From Frankia sp. R82 (GTDB taxonomy: Bacteria > Actinomycetota > Actinomycetes > Frankiales > Frankiaceae): a DNA stretch of 64,000 bases. The notes under the pieces are model-generated. The model was not told the DNA's origin and searched no databases. It worked only from the letters and a program-made list of their open reading frames with translations. This document shows, one piece after another, positions 54,176 through 64,000 of this stretch. The translations under genes were made by a program, and so were the position numbers. The stretch's first letter is position 1, and each line of letters starts with the position of its first letter. Where the stretch lies: assembly GCF_023716925.1 (NCBI RefSeq), contig NZ_JAMQQG010000045.1, positions 1 through 64,000 of the forward strand. The letters run 5' to 3'.

Positions 54176-54835
54176 TCAGACGTTCGTCGTGGACCCAGGA
54201 CGGATGATCATCAGAACGGTGACGGCCACCCACAGCAGGTTGAAGATGCCGACACTCATTGCCAGTCGTCGACTCCGGGCCACCCCACCCGCCGCAGCCG
54301 CCACCCCATCCGCGGGGGCCCCGACACCAGCCGTCTCGCCGTCGAGCGGGGCTGCCTCGAGCGTGGCTGCGCCGGCCGCTTCACCCCCGGCCGGCCGCTC
54401 GGCGGCCATCCCGGCGCCGGCCGGTTCTCCGCCGGCCGGGTTGCCACCGATCGAGCCACCAGAGCTGACGGAGCTGACGGAGCTGACGCTGGCGGCGGTG
54501 ATCTCGTCCATCAGGTCGCGCTGGGCGGGCAGAACCGCGAAGGCGAGCACCAGGGCGGCGAGGGCGGTCAGCGCGATTGCCGCCATCAACCAGCCCTCAC
54601 CGAGAACACCGAGGCTCTGGGCGGTGAGAAAGCCGAACAGAACCACGAGCAGACCGACGGCCGAGTAGATCCCGCAGATCCGGTACAGCACCCGGCTGAC
54701 CCCCACGGCGTGCGCGTCGCCGGGACTGGCCAGGGCGGCACGAGCCGCCGGGGGGAACATGCTCGCCGCCACGGTCACCGGGCCGATGGCGACGATCGCC
54801 GTCAGGACGTGCACGCTGAGCAGAAACTTGTTCAC
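54176..54835 (-). CDS. DUF2269-like integral membrane protein with low-complexity insertion
   Basis: 219 residues. Four hydrophobic helices can be seen: FLLSVHVLTAIVAIGPVTVAA, YSAVGLLVVLFGFLTA, AAIALTALAALVLAFAV and VGIFNLLWVAVTVLMII. Between the third and fourth helix lies a loop of about 80 residues rich in Ala/Gly/Pro/Glu that includes SVSSVSSVSSGG from a 9-bp tandem repeat (about 54470-54500). GTG 54835 is 5 bp after GAGG and best fits the start; GTG 54841 is the alternative. Confidence 0.75.
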   Translation of the reverse strand: MNKFLLSVHVLTAIVAIGPVTVAASMFPPAARAALASPGDAHAVGVSRVLYRICGIYSAVGLLVVLFGFLTAQSLGVLGEGWLMAAIALTALAALVLAFAVLPAQRDLMDEITAASVSSVSSVSSGGSIGGNPAGGEPAGAGMAAERPAGGEAAGAATLEAAPLDGETAGVGAPADGVAAAAGGVARSRRLAMSVGIFNLLWVAVTVLMIIRPGSTTNV

Positions 54836-55197
54836 GAACACCTCATCGTGGCACGCACCCCGACCGCGGCCGGCCCGGTGCGTGCGCACGCGCGGGCCCA
54901 CGGCACCGTCGAGGTGGACGAACAGTACGTCCCGACGCTACGGCGCGCCTCCGACCGTTCTGCCACCGGATGCCACCCTGGTGCAGGACTGCCCCGATCC
55001 GGGCCTCGCACCACCCGGGCGTTCACGCTCCGGATCCTGCAGGGGTTTCCCGTCCGTGCCGTGCGGCCGGCACGAGCCGGACATCCCGGCCGAGCGGATG
55101 ACCCGGACGCACCGCTGTGTGTGGTTGTCACGCCGTCTGCGCAATGATGCGGTGAGCGAGAGACCCACTGTGCTGTGTGTCGCCGGGAGGCCGTTGT
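54836..55197. other. 360-bp divergent intergenic region
   Basis: This region lies between the DUF2269-like gene and the Nudix/TerB gene and must hold both promoters. No RNA gene or supported ORF was seen. Confidence 0.4.
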
Positions 55198-56100
55198 ATG
55201 CCGCTACGGACCGCTGTTCATCTTGATGTCCGCCTGTTGTTGCGTATCGATCACCGGGTGTTGCTCGCCCGGCCGCCCGACGATGCGTGGCATGTACTGC
55301 CGGGCGGTGCGGTGCAGGGAGACGAATCGGCCGACGAAGCGTTGGAACGGCTGGTCGGCCGGTTGGCCGGGCCACGGGTGGTGTCCCGACAGTTCGTCGG
55401 CGCGGTCGAGCATGACGGCAGCGTCTCGGGCCGGGCCCCGGCACAGGCCGAGGACCACGTGCTCAGCGTGCTGTTCGGCGGGATCTGGCCCACCGACATC
55501 CCGACGCCGTCGCGGTGGGGAGATCACAGCCTCGTCCCGGTGGATGTGGACGTCCTGCTGGCAACCCGGCTGCGTCCGGTGTCGATGGCCGAGGTGGTGC
55601 GTGGGTGGCTGGCCGAGGGCTGGCCGCTGTGGCGGGGGCTCGACCCGATCGGTGGAGCCCGGCGGCTGCCGTCGTTGGTGTCCCTGCGGGCCCAGCTGTT
55701 CGCCCGCCGGGAGGAGCTGCGCACGCTTGCTTTCCGTGACGCAGCGGTCGCGATCTGCGCGTTGGTGACCGTCGCCGACGGTCGCATCGACCCGGCCGAG
55801 CGGGAGGGCGTGCGGGCCTATGCCGCAACCGATCCGGTGCTGTCACAGTTCCCGGAGCAGGAGACGATCACCCTGTTCGAGGGTCATCTGGACCGCCTGA
55901 CCGCCGACCTTGAAGCTGGCCGGGCGGTGGCTCTGGCCGAGATCGCCAAGGTGCGGGGGCGGGCGGCGCAGGCCTCGGCCGTCGTCCGGTTCGGGCAGGT
56001 CATCGGCCTGGTGGACGGCGAGTTCGTGGCCAGCGAGCGGGCCGTGGTGCGCGAGGCCGCACTCGTCCTTGGCCTGGACCCGGCCGAGTTCGCGCTCTGA
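55198..56100 (+). CDS. Fusion of a degenerate Nudix domain and a TerB domain
   Basis: 300 residues from ATG 55198, 8 bp after GGGAGG. Residues 1-150 look like a Nudix hydrolase fold (AVHLDVRLLLRIDHRVLLARPPDD, WHVLPGGAVQGDESADEALERLVGRL in pieces). The Nudix box lacks the R-E-x-x-E-E core: the expected position reads ERLVGRLAG, so hydrolase activity is unlikely. Residues 170-300 match TerB (ICALVTVADGRIDPAEREGV, GLVDGEFVASERAVVREAALVLGLDPAEF), with its two EF-like acidic loops. A ligand-sensing role joined to a Ter-type stress module is an inference. Confidence 0.8.
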   Translation: MPLRTAVHLDVRLLLRIDHRVLLARPPDDAWHVLPGGAVQGDESADEALERLVGRLAGPRVVSRQFVGAVEHDGSVSGRAPAQAEDHVLSVLFGGIWPTDIPTPSRWGDHSLVPVDVDVLLATRLRPVSMAEVVRGWLAEGWPLWRGLDPIGGARRLPSLVSLRAQLFARREELRTLAFRDAAVAICALVTVADGRIDPAEREGVRAYAATDPVLSQFPEQETITLFEGHLDRLTADLEAGRAVALAEIAKVRGRAAQASAVVRFGQVIGLVDGEFVASERAVVREAALVLGLDPAEFAL

Positions 56101-56140
56101 CCGGGCCGGCCGGCCGGAACACGGTCCGGTCGGCATCGGC

Positions 56141-56359
56141 TCAGTCGGCGTCGTCGTCGGGCTCGAATTCGACGACCTCGACGACGCCGACCGTCCGCCA
56201 GTTGACCTCAAGGATGTCGCCGCTGGCGAGGGTGATCCGGTCGAGCCCGGCGTTGCCGGCCGCACCGCTCATCACATCGCTGGCCCGGCGGCGCAGGGCC
56301 ACCGGATCCGTTCCCGCGGGCAGATCGAAGACCTGCCCGTCGAGCAGCAGCCGCACCAT
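56141..56359 (-). CDS. Small hypothetical protein
   Basis: 72 residues with an acidic C-terminus (EFEPDDDAD). ATG 56359 is 5 bp after AAGGAG, better placed than the ATG two codons upstream. The sequence VRLLLDGQVFDLPAGTDPVALRRRASDVM is beta-alpha in character. It is close to the TerB-fusion gene but convergent with it. Confidence 0.65.
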   Translation of the reverse strand: MVRLLLDGQVFDLPAGTDPVALRRRASDVMSGAAGNAGLDRITLASGDILEVNWRTVGVVEVVEFEPDDDAD

Positions 56360-56526
56360 CCACACTCCTTGCCCGTCGTCCCGGAGCGACGCATCACCGA
56401 GTAGCCCGGCAACGGCCAGCCCGACCTTCCGTCACCCTGACAGCCGAAGGCTAATACTCTCCGTACACAGAATGCGAGAGTGGCCGGGACGGCGCGTCCG
56501 ATGCGGCGGGGCCGGGGCGGCGCTGG

Positions 56527-56991
56527 TCAGTCCTGTTGGGTCGGAACACCGAACCAGCTGACCACCTTGCCGCCGAACTTTATGTCCCCGTCCACCTTGA
56601 TCTTGCGGGTGAGGAACAGCTTGGCGCCGTTGGCCTGGCCGGTCAGCACGCGAACGAAGCGCACCCGGTCAGTCATGATGGTCAACTGCCGGCCTTCGAC
56701 GGCGGAGGAAGAGGGCTCGTGCGCCAGCGCGCACTGACCATCATTGATCCGCAGCTCGTATGTGCGGGTCCCACCGTCCGGGCCGCCACTGAGCGCGAAC
56801 CGCACAAGCGCGTTCTCACCCTGGGCCAGCTCAGGGCGGAAGTTGGCCTGCATCTGGCGGAAGATCTCGTCCAGCACGTCGTTTCCGGCCGGGCCCGCAA
56901 GCAGGTCGGAAACCTCCCGCTCCGACATGGCAGCCAGCGTCGTGATGAGCTTGGCCGGGTCGGCGGTGGGATCGACGGCAAGGTCGGACAT
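56527..56991 (-). CDS. SCP2 sterol-binding-domain-like protein
   Basis: 154 residues from ATG 56991, 7 bp after GGAGCGG. The stretch ALVRFALSGGPDGGTRTYELRINDGQC in pieces and the end VLTGQANGAKLFLTRKIKVDGDIKFGGKVVSWF in pieces match the SCP2 fold, which forms a hydrophobic tunnel for lipids. The typical KVKGDxxLA ending is here KVDGDIKFG. The ligand is unknown. Confidence 0.8.
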   Translation of the reverse strand: MSDLAVDPTADPAKLITTLAAMSEREVSDLLAGPAGNDVLDEIFRQMQANFRPELAQGENALVRFALSGGPDGGTRTYELRINDGQCALAHEPSSSAVEGRQLTIMTDRVRFVRVLTGQANGAKLFLTRKIKVDGDIKFGGKVVSWFGVPTQQD

Positions 56992-57162
56992 TGACCGCTC
57001 CATTCGTTTCGGCAGGCCAGGCGCCTGACGGGTGCCGGCCTTCGACATAGGCACCCGCCGGCTTCGCGGGCACGTCTGCACGCTAGCGAACACTCATGTG
57101 GCGTACCTCGCCTGGTGGCACCTTGGCGTAAGTCGCGCCGTGTCGGTGGCTATCGTCTGGGG

Positions 57163-58098
57163 ATGGTCGCCGCCGCGCCGCCCTACGTCGAGGTCGACGG
57201 CCAGGCCGTCGCTCCCGGGGCCTGGGGGCGGCTCGCCCTGCTCTCCCACGGACATTTCACCGTCCTGCAGGTGCGTGCCGGTGGGTGTCGCGGTCTGACC
57301 TTCCACCTCGAACGCCTCGACACCGCTCACCGCGAGCTTTACGGCAAGCCGTTGGGTGGCGAGCGGGTGCGTGCGCGAATCCGCCAGGCGCTCGCCGCCT
57401 TTCTCCAGGTCACCGGCCCACCGCACACCTGCGACGCACCCAGGTTCCCCGTCGGCGGGCTGGCTTTGGACACCCCGCAGACCGCATTGCCCGCCGAATC
57501 ATCGCCTGGCACCGCACCGGTCGGAGCCGCCCATGGTTGCGTGACCGCCGCCGCGGTCGGCGCTGCTGCGATGGATGCCACGGTACGCGTCATCGCCACC
57601 GATCCCGCCGGGGACGGTCCGGGAGAGATCATCGTCGTGGTCGGGCCACCGGCCGACGCGCCGCCGACGCCTCGGCGGCTGATGTCCGTGCATTACACCA
57701 GACCCTTTCCGCACATCAAACACCTGGGCACCTTCGGCCAGCTGGAACACGCCCGGCTCGCCCACCGGCGCGGCTTCGACGAGGCCCTGCTCACGTGGCC
57801 CGACGGGACCATCGCGGAGGGCGCCAGGACCAACATCGGGTTTCTGGCCGGCGAGACCGTCACCTGGCCGGACGCGCCATGCCTGACCGGTGTGACCATG
57901 GCGCTACTGGAGCGGACCACCGACAGCACACGCGCGCCCGTGCGACTGGAAGATCTTGCCCGATATGACGGCGCGGTCGTGACGAACTCACGCGGCCTGG
58001 CTCCTGTGGCCGCCATTGACGACCACCAGTTCGCTGGATCGACCTTTACCGAAGAACTGTCCAGACGCTACCACGCCATCCCACACGACACAATCTAG
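57163..58098 (+). CDS. Class IV aminotransferase (branched-chain aminotransferase/aminodeoxychorismate lyase-like)
   Basis: 311 residues. PLP-enzyme features are FHLERLDTAHRELYG, PFPHIKHLGTFGQLEHARL with the Schiff-base Lys, GFDEALLTWPDGTIAEGARTNIGFL in pieces and the phosphate-binding CLTGVTMALLER. Reaction options include branched-chain amino acid transamination and 4-amino-4-deoxychorismate lyase; the sequence does not decide. Residues 95-125 form an unusual Ala/Pro-rich insertion. The start at ATG 57163 is chosen for the family length. Confidence 0.85.
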   Translation: MVAAAPPYVEVDGQAVAPGAWGRLALLSHGHFTVLQVRAGGCRGLTFHLERLDTAHRELYGKPLGGERVRARIRQALAAFLQVTGPPHTCDAPRFPVGGLALDTPQTALPAESSPGTAPVGAAHGCVTAAAVGAAAMDATVRVIATDPAGDGPGEIIVVVGPPADAPPTPRRLMSVHYTRPFPHIKHLGTFGQLEHARLAHRRGFDEALLTWPDGTIAEGARTNIGFLAGETVTWPDAPCLTGVTMALLERTTDSTRAPVRLEDLARYDGAVVTNSRGLAPVAAIDDHQFAGSTFTEELSRRYHAIPHDTI

Positions 58099-58355
58099 GA
58101 AATGCACCAGGCGAGCGACCACCACTTGGTCAGCTAATTTAGCTTCCCCACTTCGGCCGCTTTTCGTAACCATTTCCTCGAGACAGATCCACCGTTGCCC
58201 CTACTTTTCATGCATCGGCCGGAACCCATGTTCACGGGACGGAATGCCCGGTACCGTCGTGGCCACCGTCAGGGATTTGCCATGGCCCCTACCGGGGTCG
58301 AACCCGTCACGCCCGCCGTGTCCCACATGGCCGCGTCCCGTGAAGGAACCGCCCG

Positions 58356-60473
58356 ATGCCGCTCTCCTCAGCTCGGCTTCTGATCGCCCTTCTCCTCCTG
58401 GAACAGCACCGCGTCGAACCCAGCCAGGTGGCCGTGCAGCACCCGTTTCCACCGGCAACGGAACGCCATTTCGTCCGGGCCGCGGCGGCACTCGCCGCCG
58501 GCCGTCCCAAGGGAGCTCTGCGCGAGCTGCGCCTGAGCGAACACGATCGCGCCGACCCCGATCATGTCGCCGTCCACGAGGCGTTGTGGCTGGCGGCGCT
58601 GGCACTCGATCGGAACTGGGCGCCCGATGGCGCGGGCCTGCGTCATGCCGGCGCCGCTCGTCCACCCGGACGATGGTCGACAGCCTCGGGTGCGGCGCCG
58701 GCTGATCATCTGCTGTCCACATGGACGGCGCAGGCCGTACGAGAACAGCGCCATGATCGTCTCGATCCACAGACCGCGGTCATCTGTGTACTCGGCGCCG
58801 AGGTGATCCCGGGCATCCGGATCGCCCGGGCCCGGCTGCTGTCGGCCCCGCCGCCCGCCCGGGATCCGGATGGCGCACACCGCCCGCATCGGCTCCGCGC
58901 GAGCATCACCACCGCTGCCGCCCACTCCTGCGCGGCCGTCTCCCCGACCGGCACCACCTCGACCGGCACTGTCCCGGCCGACACTGTCCCGGCCACCAGC
59001 ACTCCGTATTTCTCTGCCCCGGCCTTCTCCGCACCGGCTGTCGACGGCCGGACTGTCGCCGCATCCGATGTTGACGTCTCCACGGCCGCCACTCCACCCC
59101 GGCTGACCGAGGCTGGCGTGCTTCCCGCTGCGCCGGTTCCCGGTGGAGCATCACTGCCAGCGGCGTCGCCGGCCGCTCAGTCTCCGTCCGTTCCGGCCGC
59201 GAGAGAGGGATTGCCGTCCCCGAAGAGCGCGGATCTCCTGGGCCGAGTCGATCATCCGGACGGAGTGGATCACCCTGGGGCAGGCAGGGCGAGTGGCATC
59301 ACCGGCTCGGTGGATGCAGTCCTTCCGGCGCTCGCGACGTCCGCGATGGCGCCATGGAGCTTTCCCACGCCGCTGATGTTCGGCTGGGCGATCCCGGGCA
59401 GCCGACCCCGCCCAGGGGGCCCTGCGCACGGCCTACACCGGATGGTTGCCCGCGGACGGGCCCGGGGTGGCCCACGGCTGTTGGCTCGCGCACGCACGAG
59501 TGGGGCAGGCCGCCCGCACTCCACGAGGCCGGGCCCCGAGTTCGTCGCCGACCCGACCGCCACGGGGGCACAGCCATCGGCCGGCGGTACCGCTGTCATC
59601 CCAACGGTTCAGGGGCCACCGACGGCGAACGTCGGCATCTCGGAGCTACCGGTCGCGGTGGTGCCCGGCCAGGGCGTCCAGGCGGGCATGCCGACCGGTG
59701 TCGACCTCGCCCCGTGGAGCGCACCGCCGGAGCCGCGCGTCGGCGTCGCCGCCCGGGCGCTGCGCGGCCCGGGCGGCAGCGAGCTGTGGGAGCAGGCAGT
59801 GGACGCGCTGGTCATCGCGGACGTGTTCGTCGCCCGGTTGGCCGATCTCCCGGTCCGCCAGGCCAGTGCCTATGGTGCGGTCCTTCGGGCCGACCTGCTC
59901 TTCCGGGTGGGTCGGGCCGCCCAGGCCGGACGGGCGCTGGACGCCCTTGAGCTGGCCGGAGAGAGCGATGACGCAACCCGCGCGCACATCGCGCTGGTTC
60001 GCGGGGACTGGGCCGGCTATCCGAACGGCGGCGCGCAGACCCTGGGCCGGCGTGGGGACGGCACCCTGCTCCCCGCCCAGCGACAGGCCGATCCGGATCG
60101 CGCCGAGGAGCTATGGCGACGGTCACTGAGCGTCTACGGTGACATCAGCTCCAACGCCGGGCGGGCTGCCGGGCTGATCAGGCTTGCCGAAGCTGCCACG
60201 GCAACCGGGCGCCCGATGTTGCGGCGCGCTCGTATCGACGAGGCCTCCCGCCGAGCACGGGCCGCCGGCGATGAGGCACTGGCCTGGACGGCCCGCGTGC
60301 ACAACCTGATCGACCGGGTGCACTCCGGCGAGGCCGCGGGGCCCGAACTGCACGCCATGATGACGGCGCTGCGGGAATGGAGCCGCCTCGAGGGAAGCGA
60401 CAGTTACGGCCGGGGGCTGTGTCGCCTGCTCGCCACCGTCACCGCCACGCTCGGCGAACCGAGCCGGCGGTGA
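58356..60473 (+). CDS. Long uncharacterised protein with helical C-terminal region
   Basis: 705 residues. The N-terminal 150 residues are Ala/Arg/His-rich helices; residues 180-450 are Pro/Ala/Ser-rich with little order; the last 230 form regular Ala/Leu/Arg helices resembling TPR or helical repeats (LFRVGRAAQAGRALDALELAG, RRSLSVYGDISSNAGRAAGLIRLAEAA in pieces). No enzyme motif is visible. The C-terminal half has clear coding character; the exact start is uncertain and could be further downstream. It is convergent with the EAD1 gene. Confidence 0.55.
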   Translation: MPLSSARLLIALLLLEQHRVEPSQVAVQHPFPPATERHFVRAAAALAAGRPKGALRELRLSEHDRADPDHVAVHEALWLAALALDRNWAPDGAGLRHAGAARPPGRWSTASGAAPADHLLSTWTAQAVREQRHDRLDPQTAVICVLGAEVIPGIRIARARLLSAPPPARDPDGAHRPHRLRASITTAAAHSCAAVSPTGTTSTGTVPADTVPATSTPYFSAPAFSAPAVDGRTVAASDVDVSTAATPPRLTEAGVLPAAPVPGGASLPAASPAAQSPSVPAAREGLPSPKSADLLGRVDHPDGVDHPGAGRASGITGSVDAVLPALATSAMAPWSFPTPLMFGWAIPGSRPRPGGPAHGLHRMVARGRARGGPRLLARARTSGAGRPHSTRPGPEFVADPTATGAQPSAGGTAVIPTVQGPPTANVGISELPVAVVPGQGVQAGMPTGVDLAPWSAPPEPRVGVAARALRGPGGSELWEQAVDALVIADVFVARLADLPVRQASAYGAVLRADLLFRVGRAAQAGRALDALELAGESDDATRAHIALVRGDWAGYPNGGAQTLGRRGDGTLLPAQRQADPDRAEELWRRSLSVYGDISSNAGRAAGLIRLAEAATATGRPMLRRARIDEASRRARAAGDEALAWTARVHNLIDRVHSGEAAGPELHAMMTALREWSRLEGSDSYGRGLCRLLATVTATLGEPSRR

Positions 60474-60487
60474 CCGCCCGGGCGGTG

Positions 60488-61579
60488 TCAGAACACGCGA
60501 CCGGGAAACGGCGGTGGGGGCCCGTCCGGGGCCTGCACCCGCACCGGCCGGTCGGCCGGCGGCGTCTGCTGAGCGGGCTGCGGCGCAACCTGGACGGCGG
60601 CTTGCGCCCCGGGCTGCGGTACGAGCCGCAATGGCTGTTCGGTCACCGGTGGATTCGTCCGGTGACCGGGCAACGTCACCCAGACATCCCCGACGAACTT
60701 CCTGCCGACCACTGCCGGGACCAGGGCGAAGTCGGCGGGATCCAGGTCACGCAGCCCTTCGGCGACCGTGTCCCGGTAGAAGTCCGGCGACAGCGCGAGG
60801 ACGAGCTCGGCTTCCGGGTGGTTGTCCAGTGCGGTGCGGACCGCAGCCGCGTCGGCCAGGCGGCACACGACCACCACCGCGTCGCCCGCAGCGCCCTCGC
60901 CCTCGGGGAGGATCTGGCCATGGTGCAGCGCCAGTCGCAGCCGCACCCGTGCCTCCGGCTGGCGCACCCGATTGAACTGGCGCTGCGCGATGCGCAGTTC
61001 GCGCACGAAGTCGCTGGCCAGCAGGTCCTTGGGAACCGCGGCATCCAGAGCGCACAGACAACCGTCACCGCTCTCCTGGCGCAGCAGTACGGCACCGGAG
61101 ACGTCGGCCCGGTCGAGAGCCGTGTCGATGACCTCGCGGACCCCGACCCGCACATCGACCTGGCCGTGCAGGTCACGAGAGCTGTAGCCGCGCGCGTCCA
61201 CGCAGAACAGGCTGGCGGGCCGCGACGCACCTGGCGCCGCACCCCACGTGGGTGCCCGCCAGCCCGCCGGGCCGGCGGCCCGCGCATGCCCGCCAGATCC
61301 GGCATGCTGAGCGGACTCCGCCGGCGGCTGTCCCTGAAAGGCGGGCAGCGCGGGGAACCGCTTCGCCGCGGCAGCGAGCAGGCGGACCCGGCCGTCCTCG
61401 ATGATGCCGTTACGCAGCAGGTGGGCGATCTCGGTCCAGAACTGGAAGGGCGAGCCGTCGAAAACCGGGATCTGCTCCCGACCAAGACCGGCGCCCTCCA
61501 GCACCTGCACGGCCCCGGTCCGGGTGTCGAACATGGTGGCCAAAGCCTCGATCTCCGCCTCGGTCAGCCTCTGCGTCAC
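60488..61579 (-). CDS. EAD1 domain fused to a class III nucleotide-cyclase-like domain
   Basis: 363 residues. The first 76 match the effector-associated domain EAD1: LTEAEIEALATMFDT, VLEGAGLGREQIP, PFQFWTEIAHLLRNGII and LLAAAAKRFP. A Pro/Gly linker follows. Residues 122-300 resemble the adenylate/guanylate cyclase fold: FCVDARGYSS (metal-binding Asp128), ESGDGCLC (G-D-G at 171-173) and RLRLALHHGQ (the VRxGIHxG strand). Substrate-specificity and transition-state residues are not clear. EADs are adhesion modules of actinobacterial and cyanobacterial conflict systems that recruit effectors. GTG 61579 follows GGGGGAA and removes an Arg-rich extension. The C-terminus is Pro/Gln-rich. Confidence 0.78.
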   Translation of the reverse strand: MTQRLTEAEIEALATMFDTRTGAVQVLEGAGLGREQIPVFDGSPFQFWTEIAHLLRNGIIEDGRVRLLAAAAKRFPALPAFQGQPPAESAQHAGSGGHARAAGPAGWRAPTWGAAPGASRPASLFCVDARGYSSRDLHGQVDVRVGVREVIDTALDRADVSGAVLLRQESGDGCLCALDAAVPKDLLASDFVRELRIAQRQFNRVRQPEARVRLRLALHHGQILPEGEGAAGDAVVVVCRLADAAAVRTALDNHPEAELVLALSPDFYRDTVAEGLRDLDPADFALVPAVVGRKFVGDVWVTLPGHRTNPPVTEQPLRLVPQPGAQAAVQVAPQPAQQTPPADRPVRVQAPDGPPPPFPGRVF

Positions 61580-61726
61580 GAGTTCCCCCGAACCGGTGTG
61601 TGGCCTGCGGAAGATCAGTGTAGTCCGCCGCCTCGGGGTTCGAAACACGGTCAGAACGCCGCTGCCCCGAGGGCCACACCGTGGCGCCCTCGGGGCAGCG
61701 GTTCGACGACGATCAGCCTGGATCGG

Positions 61727-64000
<2,274 letters not shown>

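Noticed and set aside
58270-58330. Possible tRNA because of GGGGTCGAACCCG
   Set aside because: No acceptor stem, D arm or anticodon arm could be folded around it on either strand, and the T-arm pairing is imperfect.

Overview
The window is high-GC actinobacterial DNA. Uniformly G/C-ending codons, frequent GTG/TTG starts, an ECF sigma/zinc anti-sigma pair, a whiJ/bldB-like regulatory locus (XRE + DUF397 + HATPase) and several DUF574 methyltransferase genes point to a mycelial actinomycete. A Frankia-type organism is my best guess from the style of the gene content; no rRNA or tRNA gene was found to confirm it.

Left chromosomal part (1-19260). Secreted or membrane proteins, an ECF sigma/anti-sigma operon, a Tat-exported HAF-repeat protein, a methyltransferase, a crotonase, a solute-binding lipoprotein, a peptidoglycan glycosyltransferase, a kinase-like protein and an FMN reductase come first. 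A 33-repeat CRISPR array (12950-15106) follows; no cas genes lie in the window. Next is a minus-strand guanidine locus: a guanidine-I (ykkC) riboswitch, an APC permease and a ureohydrolase with a D-R-H-x-D metal motif, best read as guanidine uptake and hydrolysis.

Mobile element (about 19260-51952, 32.7 kb). A large serine integrase has inserted the element into a DUF574 SAM-methyltransferase gene. The 5' part of that gene lies at 18892-19262 and the 3' part at 51950-52430. Joining them at a shared 3-bp GGT restores one continuous reading frame. The element carries a GIY-YIG protein, a replication-relaxation protein, a class I FxLD lanthipeptide operon (LanS-type methyltransferase, precursor, LanB, LanC, stand-alone SpaB_C protein, unknown protein), many XRE-type regulators, two kinase-like proteins, a complete DUF574 methyltransferase of the same family as the gene it broke, PHP and ROK proteins, and secreted proteins near the right end. 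No conjugative ATPase, Rep protein or lanthipeptide exporter was recognised.

Right chromosomal part (51953-64000). A zinc metallopeptidase, a SnoaL-like protein, a DUF2269-like membrane protein, an unusual degenerate-Nudix/TerB fusion, an SCP2 protein, a class IV aminotransferase, a long uncharacterised protein, an EAD1-plus-cyclase-like protein of the conflict-system type, malate dehydrogenase, and a second solute-binding protein that runs off the end. Several genes contain in-frame tandem repeats built on 9-, 15- or 18-bp units.
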